64,000 bases of DNA from Planctomycetota bacterium. Its GTDB lineage: Bacteria > Planctomycetota > GCA-2746535. The stretch is from assembly GCA_002746535.1 (NCBI GenBank), contig NVWA01000011.1, positions 61,814-125,813 of the forward strand, in the 5' to 3' direction. Made by a program: the position numbers and the translations under genes. The notes beneath the pieces were generated by a model. It saw only the letters and a list, made by a program, of their open reading frames with translations, did no database searches and was not told the DNA's origin. Below, one piece after another: positions 36,242 through 46,133 of this stretch (position 1 is the first letter of the stretch; every line of letters starts with the position of its first letter).

Positions 36242-36276
36242 CCAACAATTTGATGATTCGATAAAAAGGATTTAAT

Positions 36277-37566
36277 ATGAAAATAAATAGAAGAGATTTT
36301 ATGCACTTTTCTGCAAAAGCCGGCATGGGGCTGGCGTTCTCAAATCTTTTGCAAGGTTCTTTGTATGGCGATCAAAAAAACTTTAAGAGCTTTATAGGCA
36401 AAGCAAAATCCATCATTTATATCTATTTGCCTGGAGGTGTTTCGGCACAAGAAACTTTTGATCCTAAACCAAATGCCCCAATTCAATATAGAGGACCCTA
36501 CCGGGCAATTAATACAAAAGTTGATGGCCTGCAGTTTAATCAGTTTTTACGCAAGACAGCTCAAGTTGCTGATCGCCTAACAGTGATACACTCTATGACA
36601 CATGGCGAAGCAGCTCATGAAAGAGGTACGCATAACATGTATACAGGATACCGACCTAGTCCTGCACTTGTCTTCCCAAGTATTGGTAGTATTATTTCCC
36701 ATGAATTAGGTGCCCGCAATAATTTACCTCCCTATGTTTGTATTCCCAATCAACCCAATGTTTATGCTGGTACTGGATATTTAAGTTCAGCTTATAGCCC
36801 TTTTAGTTTAGGTGATAATCCTTCTAATAAAAACTTTAAAGTAAAAGATTTAAGTGTTGATAAGAGTATTAAAAAGGACCGTGATGCTCTTCGGCGTGGC
36901 ATGTTAGAAAATATTGAAGGCGCTTTCCCGGGTGATTCAGAGGCCGATGTTGTCAAAGCCATGAATAGTTTTTATGAAAAAGCTTATACGCTAATCGACA
37001 CGCCTTCAGCTAGAAAAGCGTTTGATTTAAAAGCAGAACCAGCAAAATTGAGAAAGCAATATGGTTACAACACTGCTGGACAAAGATTAATAATGGCTCG
37101 TCGCTTGGTTGAGTATGGTGTTCGATTTGTTTCAGTTACCTATGGTAGTTGGGATCATCATCAAAATATTCGAAATGGTATAAAATCCCAATTGCCAAAC
37201 TTTGATGTGGCCTTTGCGAGATTAATACGAGATTTAGAACAAAGGAAAATGTTGGATTCAACATTAGTTGTTGTTACGTCTGAATTTGGAAGAACTCCTA
37301 AAATCAATAAAGATAATGGGCGTGATCATTGGCCTAAAGTGTTCTCAACAGTATTGAGTGGTGGTGGTATAAAAAAAGGACTGATTTATGGCAAGACAGA
37401 TGCGACTGCTTCTGAAGTTGATGAGGATCCTGTCAGTGTTGCTGATTTCGCCACCACTATCTATAACCAGTTAGGAATCGTGGCAGATAAAGAAATAATG
37501 GCTCCAGGAGATCGTCCCATTGAAATTGTTAAAGGCGGTAAAATTCTTAAAGATCTTTTAATTTAA
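36277..37566 (+). CDS. DUF1501 protein, Tat-type signal
   Basis: 429 residues. The N-terminus has a twin-arginine signal (NRRDFMHFSAKAGMGLAFSNLL). The body is a DUF1501 protein, distantly related to alkaline-phosphatase/sulfatase folds: YIYLPGGVSAQETFDPKPNAP, ERGTHNMYTGYRPSPA, VVTSEFGRTPKINKDNGRDHWP and a final DFATTIYNQLG. DUF1501 genes are expanded in Planctomycetes and relatives and almost always lie beside DUF1549/DUF1553 genes, as here; their reaction is unknown. AAAAAGGA precedes the ATG. First gene of a four-gene operon; the next starts 25 bases on. Confidence 0.9.
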   Translation: MKINRRDFMHFSAKAGMGLAFSNLLQGSLYGDQKNFKSFIGKAKSIIYIYLPGGVSAQETFDPKPNAPIQYRGPYRAINTKVDGLQFNQFLRKTAQVADRLTVIHSMTHGEAAHERGTHNMYTGYRPSPALVFPSIGSIISHELGARNNLPPYVCIPNQPNVYAGTGYLSSAYSPFSLGDNPSNKNFKVKDLSVDKSIKKDRDALRRGMLENIEGAFPGDSEADVVKAMNSFYEKAYTLIDTPSARKAFDLKAEPAKLRKQYGYNTAGQRLIMARRLVEYGVRFVSVTYGSWDHHQNIRNGIKSQLPNFDVAFARLIRDLEQRKMLDSTLVVVTSEFGRTPKINKDNGRDHWPKVFSTVLSGGGIKKGLIYGKTDATASEVDEDPVSVADFATTIYNQLGIVADKEIMAPGDRPIEIVKGGKILKDLLI

Positions 37567-37591
37567 TTTATTTAATTTGGTATTTAGTTTA

Positions 37592-39982
37592 ATGAAACTC
37601 AAGTTCGTTTTTGTTGTATTATTATTGATTTCAATGAGTGTGTCTTCTATAGAACCAGTTTTATATAGAATTTCACCATTAGGTGGCAAAATTGGTACTG
37701 AAGTAAAGGTAACTGTTTTTGGTAACAGACTAAAAGATTTCACCAGCTTATTATTTTCTAGCAAAAAAATAACAATTTTAAAAACAATTAAAATTGCAAA
37801 CAATAGAGTTGAGCTGTTACTAAAAATTCAAGATGATTGCAAGCCTGGTCTTTTTGGGTTTAGAGTTGTGACCAAATCAGGTTTGTCGTTATTAAAATTA
37901 TTTTCTGTAAATCATTTCCCCGTGATTCAAAATAAAGAACCAAATAATTCTTTTGAAAAGGCACAAGTAATCAATAAGACATGTACCATCGAAGGTGTCA
38001 TAACTAGTGAAGACATTGATTTTTATGCAATGGATGTAGATCAAGGACAAAGGATATCTATTGAGATTGAAGGCATTCGATTGGGATATACTTTTTTTGA
38101 CTCCTTGATTTCGATCTATGATCATAAAAAACAATTGATTAAAACGATTGATGATACGTTATTGTTAAAACAAGACCCTTGTTTTTCATTTCTCGCAAAA
38201 ACCAAAGGTAGGTATTATGTTTCAATTCGAGAGGCGGCTTTTCGTGGCAGTAAAAATTCAAGATATCGAATGCATATGGGGGATTTCCCGCGGCCATTAC
38301 TATCCTATCCTTTAAGTATCAGAAGCGATCAAGAGACATCCGTAAAATTATTTAATGATATTTCTAAAGATGAGCAGTTAAAAACAATTATAAAAAGCCA
38401 GGCTAGTGGCTTGGTTGAATATATTCACACCGATGAAAAAAATTCAGCACCATCCCCGGTGTATTTGCATTCACATGCATTGAAATCTTATTCTGAAGTT
38501 GAACCAAATCTAGGTATGCATAAACCCAATGTCATAACCTTTTCATTGCCATTTACTATTTCAGGTATTATTCAAGAGAAAAATGATAATGATTGGTTTC
38601 AATTTAAAGCAAAAAAAGGTCAGAAATTTGATGTTTTTGTACATGCTAGAAAGTACAGATCGCCCTTCGATTCTTTTATTTCTATATTCGATAAAAATAA
38701 AAAGCATATTAATTCAAATGATGATTCCGGAAGCCCCGATTCCTTTTTAACATTTTCAGCAACTTATGATGGCATCTATTACATTCAAATCAGGGATTCT
38801 TTACAGCGAGGTGCCAAAGACTTTGTTTATCATGTTGAATTTAGGAAAAGGCAGCCAATTATTGATACTTATTTGGCGGCAACAAAAGTTAGAACTCAGG
38901 AAGGACAATTTGTCGATCTTTCTGCTGGGAATAAAGCTGTTTTGAAAATGAGTGTAAACCGTCAATATAATAATGATGAGTTAAAAGTATCTGTTTCTGG
39001 ATTACCTGATGGAGTTACTTGGCAAGCATCAAATATTTCTTCAAAAGTAAAAACATATCCAATCATTTTAATTAACAATGGAAGTGCACCTTTGCAGTCA
39101 GGTCATCTTAAAATTAAATTAACCTCTGTTAAGAATAATAAAATAATGGGAGAGACGAAACAAAGCGTCAACTTAGTTTACGGGTTTCCAAATAATATTG
39201 TTTATCATTCTTACACTTCCAAAGAAATCCCCTTTGCACTTACTGAGAAAGCACCTTTCTCGGTTGAAATTATGAAGCCAGATCATCCATTGGCGCAAAC
39301 AGGTTCTTTACGCTTGAAGGTAAAAGTAAAACGAGAAAAAAATTGCAAAGGTGAAATTCGCATCCAAACGGTGGCTGAAATACCTGGCGTTGGCATTGGT
39401 AAAGAAATTATCATAAATAAAGATCAAGACTCTGGCACCATTATTCTTAGTGCCAATAATATAGCTAGTATTGGTAAGTGGCCATTTGCTGTAAGAGGTG
39501 TTTGGAATGCAGGTAAAGATGCCAAAAAGAAACCATTAGGTAATAAGATCGTTGGTTCTAATATCATGAATATAAATGTAGTGCCAATGTATGTAGATGT
39601 TACGATGGAAATGGCTGTTGTTCCACAGGGCGAAAAAATTAGTATGCTGTGCAAAATAAATCATTTAAAACCATTTTCGGGTAAAGCGACATTAGCACTT
39701 AGCGGATTACCAAATGATACCAAAGCTAAAAAAATAGAGTTCACCTCTCAAGACAAAGATCTGTGGGTGGAAATTCAAACAACTAAAAAAAGTAGACGTG
39801 GTCGACATCGTTCGGTATTCTGCTATATTGAGATTCCTTTTCAAAAAGGATTTATCAATCAAAATATAGGCAAAGGTACTCTTAGAGTCGACAAGCCAAA
39901 ACCGAAAAATGAAGGTACGAAGAAGAAGGAAAAGAAATTATCCCGCTTAAATGAATTGCGCCAGGAGAAATCGATTGATTAG
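37592..39982 (+). CDS. Secreted protein with two PPC domains
   Basis: 796 residues from the ATG at 37592, which starts a signal peptide (MKLKFVFVVLLLISMSVSS). An IPT/TIG-like strand pattern follows (YRISPLGGKIGTEVKVTVFGNRL), then two pre-peptidase C-terminal (PPC) domains: EPNNSFEKAQVINKTCTIEG..DIDFYAMDVDQGQRISIEI and EPNLGMHKPNVI..NDNDWFQFKAKKGQKFDVFVHA, each ending with GRYYVSIREAAFRGS-type strands. The C-terminal 380 residues are beta-rich with a Lys-rich tail (KKKEKKLSRLNELRQEK). PPC proteins regularly accompany DUF1501 and DUF1549/DUF1553 genes in PVC bacteria; a binding role is likely. It is followed after 18 bases by the cytochrome-type gene. Confidence 0.82.
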   Translation: MKLKFVFVVLLLISMSVSSIEPVLYRISPLGGKIGTEVKVTVFGNRLKDFTSLLFSSKKITILKTIKIANNRVELLLKIQDDCKPGLFGFRVVTKSGLSLLKLFSVNHFPVIQNKEPNNSFEKAQVINKTCTIEGVITSEDIDFYAMDVDQGQRISIEIEGIRLGYTFFDSLISIYDHKKQLIKTIDDTLLLKQDPCFSFLAKTKGRYYVSIREAAFRGSKNSRYRMHMGDFPRPLLSYPLSIRSDQETSVKLFNDISKDEQLKTIIKSQASGLVEYIHTDEKNSAPSPVYLHSHALKSYSEVEPNLGMHKPNVITFSLPFTISGIIQEKNDNDWFQFKAKKGQKFDVFVHARKYRSPFDSFISIFDKNKKHINSNDDSGSPDSFLTFSATYDGIYYIQIRDSLQRGAKDFVYHVEFRKRQPIIDTYLAATKVRTQEGQFVDLSAGNKAVLKMSVNRQYNNDELKVSVSGLPDGVTWQASNISSKVKTYPIILINNGSAPLQSGHLKIKLTSVKNNKIMGETKQSVNLVYGFPNNIVYHSYTSKEIPFALTEKAPFSVEIMKPDHPLAQTGSLRLKVKVKREKNCKGEIRIQTVAEIPGVGIGKEIIINKDQDSGTIILSANNIASIGKWPFAVRGVWNAGKDAKKKPLGNKIVGSNIMNINVVPMYVDVTMEMAVVPQGEKISMLCKINHLKPFSGKATLALSGLPNDTKAKKIEFTSQDKDLWVEIQTTKKSRRGRHRSVFCYIEIPFQKGFINQNIGKGTLRVDKPKPKNEGTKKKEKKLSRLNELRQEKSID

Positions 39983-40000
39983 GGGAATGGGGAATTGTCT

Positions 40001-42424
40001 ATGAAGTTACTTTTTTGCGTATGCATGATTTTCTTTTGGCTGGGTGATAGTATGGCCAATGAAAGTAAACTAATTTCTATTAAAATATATCCAGAAAGCC
40101 TCAAATTACTTAATAAGGAAGCCAAACAAAGAATTTCTGTCCAAGCAAAATTCCGAGATGGTTTTACACAGGATATTACCCAGTATGTGACGATTGGCCT
40201 TCAGAAGAATTCAATCGTATCTTACAAAGACGGTATATTTTTTCCGATCATGGATGGGAAATCAATCGTTTCAGTAAATTATAAATCTTTTGATATACCG
40301 CTGCAAATTGAATGTAAAAATATTAAAAAAAATCGTGGTTTAAAATTTAAATTAGATGTCATGCCCATATTCTTAAAAGCTGGGTGCAACACAGGTTCTT
40401 GCCATGGTTCTTCAAGAGGTCAAAATGGTTTTCGTTTATCGCTTTTTGGATATGACCCTGAAGGTGATTATTTTAGAATAACAAGAGAGATGAGTCAGAG
40501 ACGAATTAATCTATCTCTACCGGGTAAAAGTTTACTTTTACAAAAAGCGACAAAAATAGTAGGTCATACAGGTGGTAAAAGGTTTGGTGTTGATAGTAAA
40601 GAATACAAGATTCTAATTAATTGGCTAAAAAAGGGCGCCCAGAAAGATACTAAAAATACAGCAAAACCGTTGGGTTTAAGGGTATATCCTAAATCATGTG
40701 TTTTGAAATCCAATAAAGGTTCTCAACAAATAATAGTCTATGCTGATTATAGTGATGGCAGTATGCGAGATGTTACTGAATGGGCTGTTTTTGCTTCTAA
40801 CAATGATACGGTAGTAAATGCAAATAATAATGGATTGTTAAAAGCCAAAAAAAGAGGCGAAGCCTTTATAACGGTTAGAATGTTCGAATACACCGTTGGG
40901 TTGCCGGTTATTGTTTTACCAAAAGTAAAAAATTATCAGTTTCCAAAAATAAAACCTATTGGTTATGTTGATGAAAAAGTTTTTAATAAGTGGAAAACAT
41001 TAAAATTACTTCCATCAAAATCGATTGATGAAAAAGCTTTCTTAAGAAGATTGACAATTCATTTGTTAGGTAGGTTGCCTACTCCTGCAGAAGCTAAGAG
41101 ATATGTTGAAAGTAAGAAGTCTGATAAAAAATCAAAAATTATTGATGAGTATCTAAAAAAGGATGCCTTCTCAACAATTTGGGTTATGAAGTGGTCCGAA
41201 TGGTTAGCCATTAGATCAATAAATAATCAATTTAGTTTTAAATCTGCCTTCCAGTATTATCGCTGGTTAAAGTCTCAAATTAAAACAAATGTGCCCGTCA
41301 ATGAAATGGCCCGAAAATTAATTGATTCAAATGGTTATAGCTTAAATAATCCGGAAACTAACTTTTACCTTATGGAGAATGATCCCAAGAAAATTGCTGA
41401 AAATGTTGCTCAGACTTTTTTAGGAAGAAGAATTCAATGTGCCCAGTGTCACAATCATGTCTTTGATCGTTGGACCCAAAATGACTATTACCAATTCACA
41501 TCATTTTTTGCACGAATTGGAAAAAAGAAAACAGAAGATCCTCGGGAAAAAGCAGTTTTTAAAAAAATAAATGGAGAGACAAGGCATCCTGTTTCGAAAA
41601 AAATCATGAAACCAAAATTTTTGGGCGGTGATTTTCCTAATGTCTCAAAAATTGATAGAAGAACGGTTTTAGCAAAGTGGATCTCCTCAAAAGATAATCC
41701 TTATTTTGCAGAAAACTTTGCTAATCGGATTTGGGCGCATTTTTTTGGTAAAGGTATCGTAGATGAGATAGATGATTTTAGAATTAGTAACCCTCCCTCC
41801 AATCAAGAATTACTAAAAGAATTAAGTCGAAAACTGGTAGAATATAATTTTGATTTTCGAAAAGTTATTAAAGACATATGTATGTCTCATACCTATTCCC
41901 TATCATCGATACCTAATGAGACTAACAAAACTGATTTAAGAAATTATTCAAAATATCCCATTCAACGTATGCGAGCCGAGATCGTTCTCGATTGTTTGTC
42001 TCAGGTAACAGGGGTTCCAAGTAAATTTCCTGGACTTCCTTTAGGGGCAAGAGCTATTGAGATTTCTGATGGTTCAACTTCAAATTATTTTTTAAAAACG
42101 TTTGGGAGAGCCTCCCGAGAAAGTGTTTGTAGTTGCGAGGTAAAATTGGAGCCAAATTTATCACAGGCATTACATTTAATTAATGGCGATACGATTAAGA
42201 ATAAGATTAATAAATCTAAAGTCTTGAGTGGTTTGATAAAAAGTAAAAATTCACCAGAAAAAATAATCATAACTTTATATGAAAAATGTTTGGTGAGAAA
42301 GCCATTAGAAAAAGAATTGAAAGCTCAATTGGCTTCAATGAAAAAATACAAAAATAAAAATGACTTTTATAAAGATCTTTTCTGGGCTCTTTTGAACAGC
42401 AAAGAATTTATGTTTGTCTTTTAG
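40001..42424 (+). CDS. DUF1549/DUF1553 (PSCyt2-PSD1) protein with two CxCH-type sites
   Basis: 807 residues from the ATG at 40001 (GGGGA 7 nt upstream; an upstream TTG is less likely) with a signal peptide. Ig-like Big_2 strands flank a cytochrome-type motif Cys129-NTGS-Cys134-His135 (CxxxxCH, the wide spacing common in these proteins). The DUF1549 part includes FLRRLTIHLLGRLPTPAEA; a second site Cys480-AQ-Cys483-His484-NHVFDRW lies in the middle; DUF1553 shows NRIWAHFFGKGIVDEIDDFRISNPPSN and a final LYEKCLVRKPLEKEL..FWALLNSKEFMF. CAQCHNHPFDRW-like motifs are hallmarks of the family. Haem binding is plausible but unproven. Third gene of the operon. Confidence 0.9.
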   Translation: MKLLFCVCMIFFWLGDSMANESKLISIKIYPESLKLLNKEAKQRISVQAKFRDGFTQDITQYVTIGLQKNSIVSYKDGIFFPIMDGKSIVSVNYKSFDIPLQIECKNIKKNRGLKFKLDVMPIFLKAGCNTGSCHGSSRGQNGFRLSLFGYDPEGDYFRITREMSQRRINLSLPGKSLLLQKATKIVGHTGGKRFGVDSKEYKILINWLKKGAQKDTKNTAKPLGLRVYPKSCVLKSNKGSQQIIVYADYSDGSMRDVTEWAVFASNNDTVVNANNNGLLKAKKRGEAFITVRMFEYTVGLPVIVLPKVKNYQFPKIKPIGYVDEKVFNKWKTLKLLPSKSIDEKAFLRRLTIHLLGRLPTPAEAKRYVESKKSDKKSKIIDEYLKKDAFSTIWVMKWSEWLAIRSINNQFSFKSAFQYYRWLKSQIKTNVPVNEMARKLIDSNGYSLNNPETNFYLMENDPKKIAENVAQTFLGRRIQCAQCHNHVFDRWTQNDYYQFTSFFARIGKKKTEDPREKAVFKKINGETRHPVSKKIMKPKFLGGDFPNVSKIDRRTVLAKWISSKDNPYFAENFANRIWAHFFGKGIVDEIDDFRISNPPSNQELLKELSRKLVEYNFDFRKVIKDICMSHTYSLSSIPNETNKTDLRNYSKYPIQRMRAEIVLDCLSQVTGVPSKFPGLPLGARAIEISDGSTSNYFLKTFGRASRESVCSCEVKLEPNLSQALHLINGDTIKNKINKSKVLSGLIKSKNSPEKIIITLYEKCLVRKPLEKELKAQLASMKKYKNKNDFYKDLFWALLNSKEFMFVF

Positions 42425-42437
42425 GATAGGTAAATTG

Positions 42438-44771
42438 ATGTTGAGATGGTTGATGATTTTTTTCTGTTTATTAAGTTGCTCTCATGTCGCTTCTCAAGAA
42501 AAAATAAATTTCGAAGATCATATCCTACCAATTTTTAGAAACAACTGTGTTACTTGCCATAATCCTGATAAATCAAAAGCTGATTACAGTTTAACAACCT
42601 TTGAAGATGCCATTAAAGGTGGTGAAACAGGGCCAGCAGTTATTTCAAAAAACCCCGATGAAAGTTTATTATATCGCTTGGTCGCTAGATCTGAAAAGCC
42701 CTATATGCCGCGAAAAGAACCTAAGATGGATGATCAAAAGATTAAATTGATCCGTTTATGGATTCAACAGGGGTTGCTTAAAACGGCTGGTGCAAAAGTA
42801 ATCCAACAGAAAAAACTTAAGATTCAAATTTCGGATTTAAAACCAACCAAAGGTAAACCTAAAGTCGCGTTAAAGATGCCTAAGATGATTAATTTAGAAC
42901 CTATTTTTAGAACCAATCATACGGGGCAATTGTTAGCACAAGCATCCAATCCATGGTCTCCACTTGTTGCGTTTTCTTTAGGCAATCAGATTTTATTATA
43001 CGATATCAACAAAGTCTTATTAAGAGGGATATTGAAATTTCCGGAGGGTATGGCCTATCAACTTAAATTTAGTCGCGATGGCAAATTTCTTTTAGGATCG
43101 GGAGGCATTGCTGGTCAAAAGGGTGTTTATGTTTTATGGAGAGTCGAGGATGGTGAAATAATTAGAAAAGGAGGTCAGGAGTTTGATAGTATTTTAAGTG
43201 GTGATATTAGCAGTGATTTAAAATATGTTTGCTCAGGTGGTTCTTCAAAATTAGTAAAGATTTATGATTTAAGTAGTGGGAAAATTATCCATAAATTAAA
43301 AAAGCATAATGACTGGGTACTTGCAACGGAATTTAGCCCGGATGGTGTATTGCTAGCTTCGGCAGATAGAAATGGAGGCATTGTTGTGTGGGAGAGTCGT
43401 TCGGGGCAACAATACTGTTTGTTGAATGGGCATAAAGCTGCTGTTAATGCATTGTCGTGGAGAGCAGATAGTAACCTTTTAGTTAGCGGAAGTGAAGATG
43501 GAATCATAAAAGTTTGGAGTCTACATCGTCGGCGACAAATTAAAAGTTGGAAAGGTCATGGTGGTGGTGTTTTATGGGTTGAGTATGCCAAAGACGGCAA
43601 AATTGTTTCCTGCGGTAGAGATAAGCTAATTAAAATTTGGGATAAAAATGGCAAACAAATAAAAACGATAAGGCATTTTAAAGATTTACCTTTAAGGGCA
43701 AGTTTTTCGTCTGATCGTCGATTCATTATTGCCGGTGATTACCGCGGTGAAGCCGTCGTGTTTAATGCTAAAAGTGGTAAGGTGAGAAATAGATTTAAAT
43801 TAAGTCCACCAAATGTTCAAGTACAAAAAAATATTAACAACAAGCAAGTAGCCAACATTAAAATTAGACTTGCCAAAAAAAGAAAGGATTTAGCAAAAAT
43901 CAAAAAAGAGGTTTTAACTTTAAAAAATCTAATAAGTCGTAAGAAAAAAGAATTGGAGCAACTGAAGAAAAAGCCAGCTAAGTCTGCAATGCAAAAAGAA
44001 ATCAAAGGCCATGACGTTAAATATGCAACGATTACAAAAAAAAAAAATGATACATCGAGGCAGTTGAAGCATTTAAATCATAAAAACTATGAACTATTGC
44101 GACAAGTTAATTATTGGGAATCAGCAATTTTAATTAAAGATTTAGAAGCTATTCAGAAGCAGATAACTAATTCTAAAAGTCAGCTAGATCAATTAGCACT
44201 AGATGTAAAAAATCATGAAGTTCGATGGCAGTTTCTTAAGAAAAGGAAACAAGAATTGTTAGTGTTTCTGAAAAAAGGTCACAAGGAACATCGTTTATTA
44301 AAAGAAGTCATTAAGAAAAATAAAAAGATCCAATTGAAAGAACTGAAAAAGATTTCAGTGCTATTAAAGGATAGAGGGCAAATAAAGTCTGAAATATATG
44401 AAGCCGAATTCATGAAAAAAGAATTAAAAATCTCCGATTCTAAAACAAAAAAGATGGCTGATCAAATAAAGTCATTAGCATCAAAATTTAAATCTATAGA
44501 AGGTAAAATCAATCATTCAAAAACAGTATTGTTGAGTACTAAAAAAAGTAATAGCCAAAAAATTAAACACAGAGATGATCTTGGTTTAAAACTAAAAAAG
44601 ACACCAAAGGAATTGGCTTCAATTGAAAAAGAAATAAAAAACCTGAACCGCCGGTTGTCAACGCCAAACCCTTTATCAAAAACATTGCCAGAAAAAATTA
44701 AACAGAATGAAATTGAGTACAATGCTTTATTAAATAAATTCAATTTAATTTTTGCCAAGTTTGAAAAATAA
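42438..44771 (+). CDS. PSCyt1 cytochrome domain, WD40 propeller and long coiled coil
   Basis: 777 residues from the ATG at 42438 (AGGATAGG upstream; spaced 13 bases after the previous stop). Signal peptide, then a PSCyt1-type domain with Cys37-VT-Cys40-His41 in ILPIFRNNCVTCHNPDKSKADYSLTTFEDAIKGGETGP. Residues about 170-465 are WD40 repeats (HNDWVLATEFSPDGVLLASADRNGGIVVWES, HKAAVNALSWRADSNLLVSGSEDGIIKVW). The last 300 residues are a Lys/Glu-rich coiled coil. A redox or haem-binding module joined to a propeller and a rod is typical of PVC bacteria; the long coil is the uncommon part. No transmembrane helix follows the signal, so it should be periplasmic or surface attached. Confidence 0.88.
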   Translation: MLRWLMIFFCLLSCSHVASQEKINFEDHILPIFRNNCVTCHNPDKSKADYSLTTFEDAIKGGETGPAVISKNPDESLLYRLVARSEKPYMPRKEPKMDDQKIKLIRLWIQQGLLKTAGAKVIQQKKLKIQISDLKPTKGKPKVALKMPKMINLEPIFRTNHTGQLLAQASNPWSPLVAFSLGNQILLYDINKVLLRGILKFPEGMAYQLKFSRDGKFLLGSGGIAGQKGVYVLWRVEDGEIIRKGGQEFDSILSGDISSDLKYVCSGGSSKLVKIYDLSSGKIIHKLKKHNDWVLATEFSPDGVLLASADRNGGIVVWESRSGQQYCLLNGHKAAVNALSWRADSNLLVSGSEDGIIKVWSLHRRRQIKSWKGHGGGVLWVEYAKDGKIVSCGRDKLIKIWDKNGKQIKTIRHFKDLPLRASFSSDRRFIIAGDYRGEAVVFNAKSGKVRNRFKLSPPNVQVQKNINNKQVANIKIRLAKKRKDLAKIKKEVLTLKNLISRKKKELEQLKKKPAKSAMQKEIKGHDVKYATITKKKNDTSRQLKHLNHKNYELLRQVNYWESAILIKDLEAIQKQITNSKSQLDQLALDVKNHEVRWQFLKKRKQELLVFLKKGHKEHRLLKEVIKKNKKIQLKELKKISVLLKDRGQIKSEIYEAEFMKKELKISDSKTKKMADQIKSLASKFKSIEGKINHSKTVLLSTKKSNSQKIKHRDDLGLKLKKTPKELASIEKEIKNLNRRLSTPNPLSKTLPEKIKQNEIEYNALLNKFNLIFAKFEK

Positions 44772-44844
44772 ACTCAACGCTCTATTTAATTCGTAATTAT
44801 TTTTATGACTAGTTGAAGAAAAAATTAAAAGAATGACTTTAAAA

Positions 44845-45993
44845 CTAATTGATTCTTTTCGTCCCTTGATACATTTCAAATTTTAGTAAGCGACAATCAA
44901 TTTCACCATTTAGAAAAACAGTTTTCAGAGATGGTTTTAATCTGATTTTTTTCATTAGTTCATTTCTTGCCGTAAAGATATAGCCGGTTTTCCCTTTGCA
45001 TTTGTTCTTAAGAAAATCACCAATGGATTTATATAAAGGTTCGAGATCTTCTGTTTCTCCTAATCGAATTCCATAGGGAGGGTTCATCACTAGATCGCCT
45101 TCACCCTCTGGAATATCGAGTTCATTGAAATCTTTTACTTCAAAATCTATTAAGTGATCAACGCCAGCCGTCTTTGCATTTTGTTTGGCATATTCAATTG
45201 ACTCTTCACTAATATCTGAAGCAAGTATTTTGTTGGGTAATTTTTTGGTATCTGATTCTTTTGAATTTTCTTTGATGGCTTCCCATTTATCTTGATCGTA
45301 TAGTTTTGTATGTTGAAACCCAAAACTAGACTTTAGTGATCCCGCTGGTTTTTTTAGAGCTATTAATGCGGCTTCGATAGCGAGGGTGCCACTACCGCAC
45401 ATGGGATTGAGTAACATTTTCGAACCATCATAATTAAAACTTTGTAAGATACCGGCGGCTAAAGCTTCTTGTAAAGGTGCCCCTAATGGAATTTTCCTGT
45501 AATTTCGATCGGATAATTTTCTGCCAGAGGTATTTAAATAAACCCAGACTTGGTCGTCTTTCCAGAAAATGGAGACGACCGCTTTATCTTTATCAGGCCC
45601 GGTGTTTGGTCTCACACCTGTTTTTTCTCGAATGCTATCGACGATGGCATCTTTTGTCTTTAAACTTAAAAACATTGAGTTTTGAATTGTTGGTGTGTCG
45701 GCTACAGAAGTGATGCATAAATAAGTCTCTTCAAATAAAATTTCTGACCAATCAAACCCTCTTATTCTTTTATAGAGTTTATCAGGGTGATCACATCTGA
45801 AGCTCATTAGTTCGTAATATACATTATAGGCTGTTCTCAAATTATAATTGAGATTCATACAGTCTTCGAAGGTGCCGTTAATAATTAGCCCTGTTTTATG
45901 TTTATCTTCAACAGAATAGTTTAGTTTGCTTACTTCATCGGCCAGAAAAGGAACCATTTCTTTGGCGCAGGTAATAAGTATATTAGTTGTCAT
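44845..45993 (-). CDS. THUMP-domain RNA methyltransferase (RlmL/TrmN-like)
   Basis: 382 residues, cytosolic. The N-terminal 150 residues fit a THUMP RNA-binding domain with the preceding ferredoxin-like part (MTTNILITCAKEMVPFLADEV..). The methyltransferase domain (about 180-375, UPF0020 type) has LLNPMCGSGTLAIEAALIA for SAM, ILASDISEESIEYAKQNAKTAGV, and the catalytic NPPYGIRLG that methylates an exocyclic amine of guanine. The length fits the N-terminal half of E. coli RlmL (23S m2G2445) or a tRNA m2G enzyme; by sequence alone these cannot be separated. It converges with the cytochrome-WD40 gene. Confidence 0.88.
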   Translation of the reverse strand: MTTNILITCAKEMVPFLADEVSKLNYSVEDKHKTGLIINGTFEDCMNLNYNLRTAYNVYYELMSFRCDHPDKLYKRIRGFDWSEILFEETYLCITSVADTPTIQNSMFLSLKTKDAIVDSIREKTGVRPNTGPDKDKAVVSIFWKDDQVWVYLNTSGRKLSDRNYRKIPLGAPLQEALAAGILQSFNYDGSKMLLNPMCGSGTLAIEAALIALKKPAGSLKSSFGFQHTKLYDQDKWEAIKENSKESDTKKLPNKILASDISEESIEYAKQNAKTAGVDHLIDFEVKDFNELDIPEGEGDLVMNPPYGIRLGETEDLEPLYKSIGDFLKNKCKGKTGYIFTARNELMKKIRLKPSLKTVFLNGEIDCRLLKFEMYQGTKRIN

Positions 45994-46087
45994 AGCTCTA
46001 ATTTCACAAAATATTTTTGCGGAATTCTACCAAATATTTTATTTTCTTCATGGGTTATTTAGTAATTGTGAAATTAAGATATCACAT

Positions 46088-46116
46088 GAAAGAATGCCCT
46101 TTGTTGGCATCCTTTC
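46088..46116 (-). terminator. Hairpin after the DUF1080 gene
   Basis: Stem GAAAGAATGCC (46088-46098) with GGCATCCTTTC (46106-46116), one mismatched pair, 7-nt loop. On the minus strand it follows the DUF1080 stop at 46134 and is followed by a short T-rich stretch, so it likely ends the Gfo/Idh-DUF1080 transcript. Confidence 0.55.
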
Positions 46117-46133
46117 ATCGTAATATGGCTAGT

